Below, one piece after another: positions 18,393-27,341 of a stretch of DNA of 64,000 nucleotides. The notes under the pieces were generated by a model. That model searched no databases. It was not told the DNA's origin and was given only the letters and a program-made list of their open reading frames with translations. Location: contig NZ_SNUG01000003.1 of the NCBI RefSeq assembly GCF_012027325.1, positions 186,001 to 250,000 of the forward strand. The letters are read 5' to 3'. Source of the stretch: Thermococcus sp. M39. GTDB lineage: Archaea; Methanobacteriota_B; Thermococci; Thermococcales; Thermococcaceae. Positions within the stretch are counted from its first letter, which is position 1; each line of letters begins with the position of its first letter. Both the position numbers and the translations under genes were made by a program.

Positions 18393-21140
18393 TCACTTTC
18401 TTCTTCTCAAGAGCAGTGGAATCAATGCTAATCCAACAAGGGCTGCTGGACCACAGATTCCACCGCCAGTTGTTGTGGTTGGTGATGGGCTCTCTGATGT
18501 GGTGGTTGTTGTAGTTGTTGTGGTTGTAGTGGTTGTTGTCTTTGATGTGATTTCCTTCTTGATGACGACGACCGTCTTCTTGTCTGTGAATGATGTAACG
18601 CCCTCCATGAGTCCGCCTTTGACGTAGATGTCGTATCTTCCTGCCTCCCACTTAGCTGTCTCTGATCCTGGAACGACAAGTTCAAATACTCCAGCCTTTG
18701 CAAGCTTAGCCTCACCACTGTAGACTATGTTGCCGTTCTCGTCTCTTATCTCAACATAGACGAATCCCTTGTCAGCCGGCTGTGTTCCCTCTGTTGGGTA
18801 CTCAACGACCATGTTTGCTTTAACCTCAATCTTCAAGTCGTCTCCGGTGAAGACTCTTGTTGGGACGCTGACACCAGCAAGCTCGAGCTTTGCAAGGATG
18901 AGCTTCTGCTTCCAGTAGTCAACGCTGAATGGATAGGTTGGGTCTCTAAATGCTTTGAGCTCAACGAAGATCTTATCTGGGTCGTACCTCTCGATATAGA
19001 ATGGACCGTTGCTGACGACTGCATTGCCGTGAGTGTCAATCCACTTGATGAGTGCGTCGTAGCCTGGTGTTGGATCCTTGACATCGTCAGCAATTGGAGC
19101 TGGAACAGCCTTCTTGGCCTTGAGAGCCTCGATAACTTTCTTCAAGTCTGCAACGTGGTCCTTGATGAGCAAGTCGAGCTGTGCAACACCCTCTGCCTCC
19201 TCACTGAATGAGTACTTCTGTGAAGCTCCGTACTCTTGTCCCTTTGCAACGAGCTCACCCATTGCATAGAGGAGCTGCCATGGAAGTGTTGGCCAGACAG
19301 CGTTGTTTGCAGCGATAACATCGTCAGCGATTGGGTGGATGTAGTCTGTGTAGACTACAATTGTGTCCTCGTCAACGAACTCGTAACCCTTAATCTGGTT
19401 AGCGATATCAACGAATGCGTTTGCGATCTTCTCGTCGTAGTATGGATCATCGTCTCCGTTCTTGTATGCCCACTCGTAGTTGAATGCAATTGCATACTTG
19501 AAGTCTGCCATTGTCATTGGTGTTCCATCGTGCCAGTTGCCAAGCTTACAGTCGTAGGTGACCTTAGCCTTAGCTTCCTCACCAGCGTGAGCAGCAACCC
19601 ACTTCTGGAGTGTTGCATTCCAGATAACTGCATCATCTGGGACCTTAATTGGTCCTCTCTCAACCTTGAACTCACATCTGACTGGGATGTATGTTCCAGT
19701 TGAGAGGTCTGTAAAGACTGGGTAGTCCCTAACAACTCTCCAGATTGCTGATGCGTAAACGTCGTCAATACCACCAATTGGGTTGAATGCGCTCATGAAG
19801 AGTGCACCAGTTGCTGAGTACTCAGCGACGTTAACAACCTTGTCTGGGGTCTCTGCTGTGATCAAGCTCCATCTTGTCCAGAGACCGCTTGAAACGTCCC
19901 TTGCAATTGACTTAACTCTGTTCTTGTTAACTGGGAAGTACTCCCAAGTCTCTGCAGTGAACATTCTGATGCTGTCCATTATACCGAGACCCATGCTTAT
20001 CTTCTGGAGGTCCCAGTACTGGTCAGCATTGCCCTCCTCAAGGACGTACTTCTTGCCGTTGATCTCAACGCTTGTGAGGACGAGAAGCTTTGTAACATCG
20101 TCAATTGTCCAGTCGTAGATTTCTTTGAGCTTGTCACCACCATAGTACTTAAGATCGAGTGCCTCAACAGCCTTATCTGGACCGCCAATGTAGTCGATGA
20201 AGTCCTTAACTGTGAGGGTTGGCTTGTACTCCCATCCGACTGGAGCTGGAAGCCAGCCATACCAGTCAGCATACCAGAAGGCAGTGTAGTCATCTGGCCA
20301 CTTGATGTTGACTGTTGAAACCCAACCAGCAGTGTAGAGGTTCCACTCATAGTTCTTTGGATCGCTCAAGTAGACTGTTGATGAAGCCTTTCTTCTGTCC
20401 CAGAGAAGCCTCTCAACCTTAAATCCAAGGTACTTCTCAATTAAGTCAGCAACATAGAGACCTTCGTCCTTTCTTCTGTCCTCAATTCTGATGATGAACT
20501 TAACTGTGACTGGCTCACCGTTGAAGTACCAGAATCCATCATCCTTCTTCTCAAGCTTGTAGCCCTGCTTTGCCAATTCCTCAGCAGCCTTCTTCATTGC
20601 CTCGTCAACCATCTGCTGAGCCTTGGCAATATCAGCTGTAGCTGAAATTCCAAGAGCCTTGTAAACTGGCTCGAAGTATGGGTTTGCACCTGTGCTTGGT
20701 CTGATACCGCCGATCATTGGTGCACCTGAACCCTGGAGAATGTTCTGGACAATGTACTGTCTGCTGACGAGCCAGTTCATTGCAAATCTTATCTCTCTAA
20801 TTGCAAATGGGTTGAAGTACTTCTTATCACCAACTGTGATCAAGTATGGGTTGTCGTCATCATGAACTGGATTCATGGTGATTTCCCAGTAACCGCTTGC
20901 TGTCTTAATGAGCTTCAAGTTGTTCAAAACATCTGCTGGCAAGTCTTTGAATTTAGCACCAGAGACTGACCAAAGGAAGATGTCCAAGTCTCCCTTTGCA
21001 ACGTCAGTGATACCAGTTTCTTCGTTAGTCCTAATTGAAATATAGACTTTGTCAGGGGCAGGCCCCTGCTCTGCTGCAGCTAATGGTCCTAAGAGCATAA
21101 CAAAAACAAACAACAAGGCCAAAATTCCAGACCTCTTCAT
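18393..21140 (-). CDS. SBP_bac_5-type binding protein, permuted, CGP-CTERM
   Basis: Solute-binding protein of the adjacent peptide-family ABC importer, 915 residues (family usually about 550-650). The signal peptide is residues 1-23. Motif order is unusual. Segments normally in the second half come first: KGDLDIF at 49-55, then the NP..IREIRFAMNWLVSRQYI region at 110-130. The normal first half follows later: FNPIGG at 452-457, HDGTP at 537-541 and NGPFYIERYDP at 711-721. An Ig-like beta domain (about 748-860) is next, then a Thr-rich linker (868-881) and a CGP-CTERM tail (CGPAALVGL.. RRRK, 896-915), the Thermococcales sorting signal. The ATG follows GGGAGGAC. The substrate is probably peptides, or oligosaccharides as for some archaeal members. 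Confidence 0.92.
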   Translation of the reverse strand: MKRSGILALLFVFVMLLGPLAAAEQGPAPDKVYISIRTNEETGITDVAKGDLDIFLWSVSGAKFKDLPADVLNNLKLIKTASGYWEITMNPVHDDDNPYLITVGDKKYFNPFAIREIRFAMNWLVSRQYIVQNILQGSGAPMIGGIRPSTGANPYFEPVYKALGISATADIAKAQQMVDEAMKKAAEELAKQGYKLEKKDDGFWYFNGEPVTVKFIIRIEDRRKDEGLYVADLIEKYLGFKVERLLWDRRKASSTVYLSDPKNYEWNLYTAGWVSTVNIKWPDDYTAFWYADWYGWLPAPVGWEYKPTLTVKDFIDYIGGPDKAVEALDLKYYGGDKLKEIYDWTIDDVTKLLVLTSVEINGKKYVLEEGNADQYWDLQKISMGLGIMDSIRMFTAETWEYFPVNKNRVKSIARDVSSGLWTRWSLITAETPDKVVNVAEYSATGALFMSAFNPIGGIDDVYASAIWRVVRDYPVFTDLSTGTYIPVRCEFKVERGPIKVPDDAVIWNATLQKWVAAHAGEEAKAKVTYDCKLGNWHDGTPMTMADFKYAIAFNYEWAYKNGDDDPYYDEKIANAFVDIANQIKGYEFVDEDTIVVYTDYIHPIADDVIAANNAVWPTLPWQLLYAMGELVAKGQEYGASQKYSFSEEAEGVAQLDLLIKDHVADLKKVIEALKAKKAVPAPIADDVKDPTPGYDALIKWIDTHGNAVVSNGPFYIERYDPDKIFVELKAFRDPTYPFSVDYWKQKLILAKLELAGVSVPTRVFTGDDLKIEVKANMVVEYPTEGTQPADKGFVYVEIRDENGNIVYSGEAKLAKAGVFELVVPGSETAKWEAGRYDIYVKGGLMEGVTSFTDKKTVVVIKKEITSKTTTTTTTTTTTTTTSESPSPTTTTGGGICGPAALVGLALIPLLLRRRK

Positions 21141-21491
21141 GGTTTAGTCCTCCCTCATTTTTTTAAACACTGCTGCATTCCTTAGGGTATAAAGGCATAA
21201 GATTATACATGCGATCCCTATTTAAGAGTTACGTTTTTGTAAAACTTTAGAAGCATTTACTGAAAGATCGTAAGCCATTAAATTGAACACAGGCATAGTA
21301 ACTATTAAACAGAACAATGCGATACTAAATATCCCCCATATAAAAATCTTGAAGCGTATTTTTCTTATCTCTTGAAATGCTTTTGAAAAAATTCTGTAGA
21401 AAGCCCAGAAAATCGTCTGAAACCTTGTTTTGTTTAAACCATAACGAAAAACTTAAAAAGATTGGACATTTGACGTTCAAGCGGGCACTTT
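21141..21491. other. divergent intergenic region with start-less open frame
   Basis: Promoter elements for the binding-protein gene on the minus strand (TTTATACCC near 21187 and TTAAATAGG near 21220) and for pyrC on the plus strand (ACTTAAAAAG near 21450). Between them, a minus-strand frame runs from about 21450 to a TAA at 21222-21224. It reads like a membrane-peptide end (IFIWGIFSIALFCLIVTMP) but has no ATG, GTG or TTG near its beginning and no ribosome binding site. It may be a gene remnant. Confidence 0.4.
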
Positions 21492-22715
21492 ATGTATGAG
21501 CTTGTTCTCAAAGGCAAGTTCTTCATTGAAAATCAAGTTGTAAATGGATACATTGGAGTTGACAATGGTAAAATTACAAAATTCTCGAAAAGTCCTCTTA
21601 AGGGAGAAGAGATAATTGAAACAAAGGTTCATGAAGTCATAATGCCCGGAATGATTGATGTTCACGTCCATTTAAGGGATTTTAACCAAAAACACAAGGA
21701 AACAGTGAAAAGTGGAACTATGGCAGCTCTTCATGGGGGGATAACAACAGTATTTGACATGCCAAATACAGATCCACCAATAATGACTAAAGAAATTTTT
21801 GAAAAAAGAGAGGAGCTGTTCAAGAAAAAATCATACGCAGATTATGCATTGGGGATTTTAATTGCAGGGAATTGTGAAGAAGTTAAGAAAGCAAATGCAG
21901 ATTTTTACAAGATTTTTATGGGAGCTTCCACAGGAGGAATTTACTCAGAAAATTTTGAAGAGGATTATAAATGCGCCAGCAAAAGGGTTAGTGTCCATGC
22001 TGAGGATTATGAGCTAATCCAAAAATTTCCAGAGAGACCCAACATTGTGGAAGTCAAAGCAATTGAAAAAGCTCTGAATGCTAGCAAAAAATTGAAGAAA
22101 TCCCTCCACATATGCCACGTCTCTACAAAAGAAGGATTAAAGAGAATTTTGGAAGAAAGTCTTCTATGGATAAGCTTTGAAGTTACTCCCCATCATCTAT
22201 TTCTAACAAAAAACGACTTCGAAAAAAATCCTCTCTTGAAAGTGTATCCCCCATTAAGAAGTAAGGAAGATGTCAGATATCTTTGGCAGAACTTCAAAAA
22301 AATCCCAATTGTTGCAAGCGACCATGCCCCTCACACTTTAGATGAAAAAGAAGAAGGTGCAGCAGGGTTACCAGGATTAGAGACAGAATTAGCCCTTCTT
22401 TTGACAGCACACAATAAAGGCATGGTTTCCCTTTGGGATATAATTGAAAAAACATCTCTAAATCCAGCTAAGATTTTTGGAATAAAGAACAAAGGTTTCG
22501 AAGTAGGGAAAGACGCTGATTTAATAGTTGTGAACTTAAAAGAAGAGTGGAAAGTTGAACCTGAAGAGTTTTATACAAAAGCAAAATGGAGTCCATTTGA
22601 AGGATGGAAGTTGAAAGGAAAGGTTAAGATGACTCTGCTTAGAGGAAAAGTTGTTATAGAAGACGATGAAATCGTAGGAAAGCCAAGGGGGGAGAGAATT
22701 GTTATTGAGAGTTGA
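21492..22715 (+). CDS. pyrC: dihydroorotase
   Basis: Amidohydrolase of 407 residues that closes carbamoyl-aspartate to dihydroorotate in pyrimidine synthesis. The metal-binding DVHVHLRD is at residues 56-63, MPNT follows in the substrate region, and later metal ligands are seen around HICHVST and SDHAPHT. The ATG at 21492 has no clear ribosome binding site. A TATA-like TTAAAAAG about 35 bases upstream gives a very short leader. The end overlaps pyrK by 17 bases. Confidence 0.95.
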   Translation: MYELVLKGKFFIENQVVNGYIGVDNGKITKFSKSPLKGEEIIETKVHEVIMPGMIDVHVHLRDFNQKHKETVKSGTMAALHGGITTVFDMPNTDPPIMTKEIFEKREELFKKKSYADYALGILIAGNCEEVKKANADFYKIFMGASTGGIYSENFEEDYKCASKRVSVHAEDYELIQKFPERPNIVEVKAIEKALNASKKLKKSLHICHVSTKEGLKRILEESLLWISFEVTPHHLFLTKNDFEKNPLLKVYPPLRSKEDVRYLWQNFKKIPIVASDHAPHTLDEKEEGAAGLPGLETELALLLTAHNKGMVSLWDIIEKTSLNPAKIFGIKNKGFEVGKDADLIVVNLKEEWKVEPEEFYTKAKWSPFEGWKLKGKVKMTLLRGKVVIEDDEIVGKPRGERIVIES

Positions 22716-23445
22716 ACTGAGTGAAGTGTGGGAAGAAGCCAAGAACATTAAAGCGTTCCGCTTTAGTAGAGAACTTGATTTCGTCCCAGGACAATTTATA
22801 ATGGTCTGGCTTCCAGGCTTTGGGGAAAAGCCGTTCAGCTTAGCTGATAAGGACCTAATCCTCGTAAAGATAGTTGGAGCATTTACATCAAAAATGTTTG
22901 AGCTGGAAGAAGGAGATTACATTTGGATTCGCGGTCCTTATGGAAAAGGGTTTGAGCCAAAAGGCAAGAACATTGGAGTGATTGCTGGTGGAATTGGAAT
23001 TCCCCCGCTGTATGCTCTTGCAAAGCATTATAGAGGGCATTTTGAGAGAATCACTTTGATTTATGGAGCTAGAAGTAAAGATGAATTTGCACTGCTCGAC
23101 ATTGAGAATTATGTTGACGAAATTATTCTAACAACTGACGATGGAAGCTTAGGAGTTAAAGGCTTTCCAACGGATTTTTTAGCAGAGAGAAAGGATGAAT
23201 TTGACTATGTTTATACTTGCGGTCCCGAAATTATGATGGCAAAAGTCCTCGAAATTATGAACTTTAAGAACGTTCAAGTTTCAGCTGAGAGGTATATGAA
23301 GTGCGGAATTGGTGTCTGTGGAAGCTGTGCTCTTGGGGAGTACCTAGTATGCAGAGATGGACCTGTGTTTTATGGAGAACAGCTCAAGAACACAGAGCTT
23401 GGAAAATTCAAGAGACTGCCAGATGGGAGGATTGCTAAGCTTTAA
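22699..23445 (+). CDS. pyrK: dihydroorotate dehydrogenase electron-transfer subunit
   Basis: FAD/[2Fe-2S] flavoprotein of 248 residues that passes electrons from PyrD to NAD+. The ferredoxin-reductase-like domain includes GPYGKGFEP and GGIGIPPLYAL. Carboxyl-terminal Cys residues in KCGIGVCGSC and VC form the [2Fe-2S] site. The start is a TTG at 22699 with GGGGGGAGAG just upstream, inside the pyrC end; TTG at 22705 is an alternative. pyrD is not in this window. The overlap with pyrC indicates coupled expression of two pyrimidine-pathway proteins. Confidence 0.94.
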   Translation: MLLRVELSEVWEEAKNIKAFRFSRELDFVPGQFIMVWLPGFGEKPFSLADKDLILVKIVGAFTSKMFELEEGDYIWIRGPYGKGFEPKGKNIGVIAGGIGIPPLYALAKHYRGHFERITLIYGARSKDEFALLDIENYVDEIILTTDDGSLGVKGFPTDFLAERKDEFDYVYTCGPEIMMAKVLEIMNFKNVQVSAERYMKCGIGVCGSCALGEYLVCRDGPVFYGEQLKNTELGKFKRLPDGRIAKL

Positions 23446-23504
23446 CTATTTTTGTCCAATTAACTTTTTAATACTATCACAAACTCTCTTTTAAGGTGAG
23501 AAAA

Positions 23505-24410
23505 GTGAAGTACACTTGGGAAGAATTCGCGAGAAAAATGGGGATTGAAGTCGAGAGACTGGAAAATAAAGAAGCTAGAGAGCTAAAGAAGTTTGTCGAT
23601 GAGCTGATAGCTCCAACTCACTGTCAGTTTTGTCAAGGGTTAGATTTAAGCATTGATAATCCCGTCCATCATCCTTCTTACGAGCTGACTCCAGCATGCA
23701 ATCACGACTGCATCTTCTGTTATTCAAATGTGGCTGTAAAATTGGGAAAAGCACCAAAGCCCGGTTACTATGGCTGGGAAAATCCAAAAGCAATAACAAT
23801 TTCTCAGTATGGAGAGCCTTTGCTCTCACCAAGAATTGTTGAAGTTAATAAGATGCTCCGTGAAAGATTTCCAGAGGCTAGGTTGGACTTGCAAACTAAT
23901 GGGAGTCTTCTAACGGAGGAGCTCTGGCAAAGGCTTGATTTCGATTTAGTTATGATAAGCTTAGATGCCGCAAGCAGAGAAAAGCACAGGATGATTACGA
24001 ATGCTGACACTTTTGATAAAGTTGTAAATGCCCTCAAAATAGTTGGTTCTGATAAATCTGTTCGTTCAATTGTGAGGACAATCTTTATGCCAGGGATAAA
24101 TGATGAGGACATTCCAAAGATTGCTGAGCTAGCGGCTTCACTTGGAGTTGATGAAATGATGCTCCAGCCTTTAACGATACACAAGCTGAATGAAGAAAGA
24201 CTAAAAAGAGCGGGTTTAGATTTTGAGAGGGCTGAAAGTGTTAGGGAGCTACTCAAAGTAGCGATGGAAGCTAAAAAATACATAGATGTCAGGATAAGCG
24301 GCTGTTTATTAGTTCAATTAAAGCATATGGACGCTTTAACATTATACAACGTTTACAAAGTTTCAAGAGAAGTCGCACCTTTGGTTAAAAGGGAGAGAAG
24401 AGAAGTTTAA
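23505..24410 (+). CDS. radical SAM protein
   Basis: A 301-residue radical S-adenosylmethionine enzyme. The cluster motif is CNHDCIFC with Cys65, Cys69 and Cys72. An extra Cys pair (Cys40, Cys43) precedes it. GEPLLSP and later TNGSLL and VRTIFMPGIND segments form the expected barrel. The substrate is unknown; the short length, without a second cluster domain, resembles uncharacterised archaeal members of the MoaA/biotin-synthase type. The GTG at 23505 follows AAGGTGA by five bases; the GTG at 23496 is part of that site. The plus-strand neighbours are pyrK and the PP-loop protein, each separated by gaps. Confidence 0.88.
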   Translation: MKYTWEEFARKMGIEVERLENKEARELKKFVDELIAPTHCQFCQGLDLSIDNPVHHPSYELTPACNHDCIFCYSNVAVKLGKAPKPGYYGWENPKAITISQYGEPLLSPRIVEVNKMLRERFPEARLDLQTNGSLLTEELWQRLDFDLVMISLDAASREKHRMITNADTFDKVVNALKIVGSDKSVRSIVRTIFMPGINDEDIPKIAELAASLGVDEMMLQPLTIHKLNEERLKRAGLDFERAESVRELLKVAMEAKKYIDVRISGCLLVQLKHMDALTLYNVYKVSREVAPLVKRERREV

Positions 24411-24545
24411 CTTTTTGAAGGCGTATTTCTTGGTGAAACGTATGGGGACGGTTTTTATTTTTATAGCCCTCTAATTCCCCTAAGGGACGAAATCTCAGTT
24501 GTGTTTTTATTTGCTGGAAAAGGGTCTCAAAGATTCAGAAGATAA

Positions 24546-24554
24546 CCTTTTAAA
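24546..24554 (+). promoter_or_regulatory. TATA box of the PP-loop gene, leaderless
   Basis: CCTTTTAAA centred 25-27 bases before the ATG at 24576, with no ribosome binding site in between. This predicts a leaderless transcript. Confidence 0.65.
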
Positions 24555-24575
24555 CTCCCATTCTTTCTTCCTATC

Positions 24576-25400
24576 ATGCTCACATGCTCACTCTGCATAA
24601 ACAACGAAAAAACTTCAAAAATTGAAATTATTGCTGGAAAACACATCTGCAAAGAATGCTTAGTTTATCTCAAGCACAAGCCAGATAGGGGTAAAATTAG
24701 GGCTGAGTTGGATGAGCTTATGAAGAGTGTTGATAAAGCAATTGTGGCTTTTTCTGGCGGAAAAGACAGCACAGTTGCGCTTTATTTAGCCAAAGATGTT
24801 TACAAGGTTCCAGAACTTGAAGCAGTCATGATTGACCACGGTTTTATGGCAAAGGAAGCAATTGAAAATGCCAAAAGGATAGCAGAATATCTGGATGTGC
24901 AATTTACAATTCTGCGATATGATTATTCAGACATCTTCCGTGAAGCTCTCTTAAAGGCCCAATCTCCATGTAGGAGATGCTCAAAGAGGACTATGGAAAA
25001 GCTGAGAAAGTATGCACTGAAGAAAGAGGTTAAATACATAATCACAGGTCACGAATTACCTTTTGGCCATTATCCCTACCGCTTAATGTCTGGCGGGATA
25101 GTTCAGATTAGGCTTTTGAGCTTGATGAGCGAAAGCGAGAGATTTGAAATTCTGAAAAAGCTACCTTTTGAGTTTCCCAAGTTAGCTGGATATACAACGA
25201 ACTGCCTCATCTTAGGTCCAGCCTTGGAGAGGTACTATGAAAAACACGGCTTCAGCTTTGAGCATAGGAGAATAGCAGCTTTGGTTAGGTATGGGCTTTT
25301 AGACAAAGAGAAAGCTTTGGAAAAAGTGAAAAAGCCAGAGATTCCAGAAGAGATAAAGAGAGAGGTCTACGAGCGTTTAAACTTGAAGGAGCCGCTTTAA
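24576..25400 (+). CDS. PP-loop ATPase, TtuA/TtcA-like tRNA thiolation type
   Basis: A 274-residue N-type ATP pyrophosphatase. An amino-terminal zinc ribbon is formed by Cys4, Cys7, Cys25 and Cys28; the PP-loop SGGKDS is at 60-65; and CRRC near residue 130 could hold an Fe-S cluster or active cysteines. The layout resembles TtuA/TtcA/NcsA enzymes that replace tRNA oxygen with sulfur. It lacks the carboxyl-terminal zinc finger seen in TtuA, so the substrate is uncertain. Its 3' end overlaps the convergent alaX gene by 24 bases. Confidence 0.85.
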   Translation: MLTCSLCINNEKTSKIEIIAGKHICKECLVYLKHKPDRGKIRAELDELMKSVDKAIVAFSGGKDSTVALYLAKDVYKVPELEAVMIDHGFMAKEAIENAKRIAEYLDVQFTILRYDYSDIFREALLKAQSPCRRCSKRTMEKLRKYALKKEVKYIITGHELPFGHYPYRLMSGGIVQIRLLSLMSESERFEILKKLPFEFPKLAGYTTNCLILGPALERYYEKHGFSFEHRRIAALVRYGLLDKEKALEKVKKPEIPEEIKREVYERLNLKEPL

Positions 25401-26603
25401 TTTTTCCTTAGCAATCTCAAGCACTTTCTCTGGTTCAACCTTAAATCCTCCGCCTTTAGCTAAAACTTCACTGCCTCCCCCACCGCCACTTGTTTCCTTG
25501 AGGACTTCCCTCAAAAGCTCCTTCATTGAAACACCTTCAACACCTCTGTTCTTTGCAAATATCACATAGTTCCTCCCAACAACTAAAGCAATTGTGTTTG
25601 GATTCTTATCTACCAAATAGACCACAAAAGCTTGGGCATCTTTCATATCAAGCTCCTCAACCGTGCTAACGATTTTAATTCCCTTAACTTCTTCAGATTC
25701 CTTTAAAAGTGCTTTAGCCTTCCACTCCCACACCTCTAGTCTTAAAGCCTTCTTCTCCTCTTCAAGCTTCTCAATCTCGCTTTTAAGTTCCCTAACCCTC
25801 TCAACTAGGGGCCTGTTCTTATTTGGCATCTCATCTAAGCTTCTCCAGTAATCCTTCAAAAGATCACCCAAATACCTCAAAGCTCTATTCCCACAGACAA
25901 ACTCAATGCGCCAAATGTTTTTGCTCTTCTTGTAGAAGTTCACAACTTTAATAAAGCCGACTTCTCCCGTGCTTTTTACATGAGTTCCCCCACAAGGAAT
26001 TACATCAACACCAGGAATCCTGACAATCCTTATTGGGGGCTTGACCTTATCAGAAAGATCTTTTCGGAGCTGGTTTCTTAAATCCTCAGGAAGCTTATCG
26101 TAAAACTCAATTTCAACGGGCAAATCTCTGCGGACGATTTCATTAGCCCTAATCTCAGCCTTTAAAATATGCTCCCAAGTCAGCTTTCCATCAAAATCAA
26201 TCTCAATCTTGTTGTAGTTTTCAAAAATCTGAAAGCCCGTCGTGTTGCTGTCATACAAATCTTTTAGAACTGCTGAGAGAATGTGCTGACCCGTATGCTG
26301 CTTCATGTTTTCGTATCTCCACTCCCAGTCGAGCTCAAGCTCAACTTCTTCTCCAGCCTTTGGTTCCCTGCCTTTTAAAGTTCCCTCGTGCCAAATCTCA
26401 TCTTTGCCGTAAACCTTTTCTACTCTAATCTCAAAGCCATCTCCCTTAATAATCCCTCTATCGCTTGGCTGACCACCACCCTCTGGATAGAAAATCGTTC
26501 TGTCGAGCTTGAGCTTGATTCTATCCCCCTTAAATTCAAGAGCGTCAATTCTCGCTTTTGCTTCCTTGAGATAAGCGTCATCATAAAAGAGCCTAGCTGT
26601 CAT
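25377..26603 (-). CDS. alaX: alanyl-tRNA editing protein AlaX (large form)
   Basis: Trans-editing enzyme that hydrolyses mischarged Ser- or Gly-tRNAAla. The 408 residues include the editing domain with zinc ligands in HTGQH and CGGTH, a coiled-coil linker (about 250-290) and a DHHA1-type carboxyl domain with a glycine-rich SGGGGGSE loop. That makes it the AlaX-L class. It complements AlaS at 50826-53561. The start is the ATG at 26601-26603 after GGGTGA; the TTG at 26615 overlaps the site. Confidence 0.93.
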   Translation of the reverse strand: MTARLFYDDAYLKEAKARIDALEFKGDRIKLKLDRTIFYPEGGGQPSDRGIIKGDGFEIRVEKVYGKDEIWHEGTLKGREPKAGEEVELELDWEWRYENMKQHTGQHILSAVLKDLYDSNTTGFQIFENYNKIEIDFDGKLTWEHILKAEIRANEIVRRDLPVEIEFYDKLPEDLRNQLRKDLSDKVKPPIRIVRIPGVDVIPCGGTHVKSTGEVGFIKVVNFYKKSKNIWRIEFVCGNRALRYLGDLLKDYWRSLDEMPNKNRPLVERVRELKSEIEKLEEEKKALRLEVWEWKAKALLKESEEVKGIKIVSTVEELDMKDAQAFVVYLVDKNPNTIALVVGRNYVIFAKNRGVEGVSMKELLREVLKETSGGGGGSEVLAKGGGFKVEPEKVLEIAKEKLKRLLQV

Positions 26604-26665
26604 GTAATCACCCAACAGAAATAGAAAGCGGGCAGTATAAAAATATTGTCAAATGCAGAGAAAAA

Positions 26666-27313
26666 CTACTCAGCCTCAGCTCTTGCCTCAAGGATTGCTT
26701 TAACCCTCTTAAGCCTGAAGAAGTTTTCCCTCTCCATCTCATCCAAGTGTTGGCTGATAAACTTTACAGTCGCTTGCATTCTCGGAATTATGATGTACTC
26801 AAGGGCATTAACTCTTCTCTTCGTCTTCTCAATTTCCTTTGCCAATCTTTTGAGAGTCTCCTCAACTTCGGCTAAGCGAACCGCTAACTCCAAAACTTCT
26901 TCAAACTTCTCCGCTGCCAAATCAACCCTTGGAGAGCTTGCAACAAACGTGTATCCTCTTTCGTCTGGCTTTCTCTTGAAGGATTCTGCCTCAATCAGCG
27001 GCACTGAAACACCCATGATGTTTCTCTTCCTTATCTCAACTTCCTTGTTTGGCTTAACACCGAGAGCAATTTCCTTAAGTCTGAGCAGACCAACATCAAT
27101 CTCAGCTAAGCGTAAAGCTTCAAAGGCTTCTTCTATCTTTTGGTTAAGCTCTCTCCTCAAGTTCAACGCTTCATCATAAATTGTAAAAAACTCCATAATT
27201 AAGGCATCCTGCTTCTCCTTGAGAAGCTTATGTCCCTTCTCTGCAAGCTTAATGCGCCTTTTTAGTTTGAGCAACTCCATACGGGTTGGCTTGACTTTAA
27301 GTATCTCTGACAT
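26666..27313 (-). CDS. atpD: A-type ATP synthase subunit D
   Basis: Central rotor stalk subunit, 215 residues, mostly two long helices that form a coiled coil inside the A3B3 head. The amino end carries the typical [13 protein letters not shown] and a long carboxyl helix follows. It is the last gene of the nine-gene operon, 28 bases after atpB. The ATG at 27313 follows GGGTGAG. Confidence 0.95.
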   Translation of the reverse strand: MSEILKVKPTRMELLKLKRRIKLAEKGHKLLKEKQDALIMEFFTIYDEALNLRRELNQKIEEAFEALRLAEIDVGLLRLKEIALGVKPNKEVEIRKRNIMGVSVPLIEAESFKRKPDERGYTFVASSPRVDLAAEKFEEVLELAVRLAEVEETLKRLAKEIEKTKRRVNALEYIIIPRMQATVKFISQHLDEMERENFFRLKRVKAILEARAEAE

Positions 27314-27341
27314 CTTGGCTCACCCCAAGAAAATAATGGAA

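Noticed and set aside
18428-18718. Thr/His/Asn repeat frames near the binding-protein end
   Set aside because: They are out-of-frame readings of the Thr-codon repeat that encodes the surface linker.
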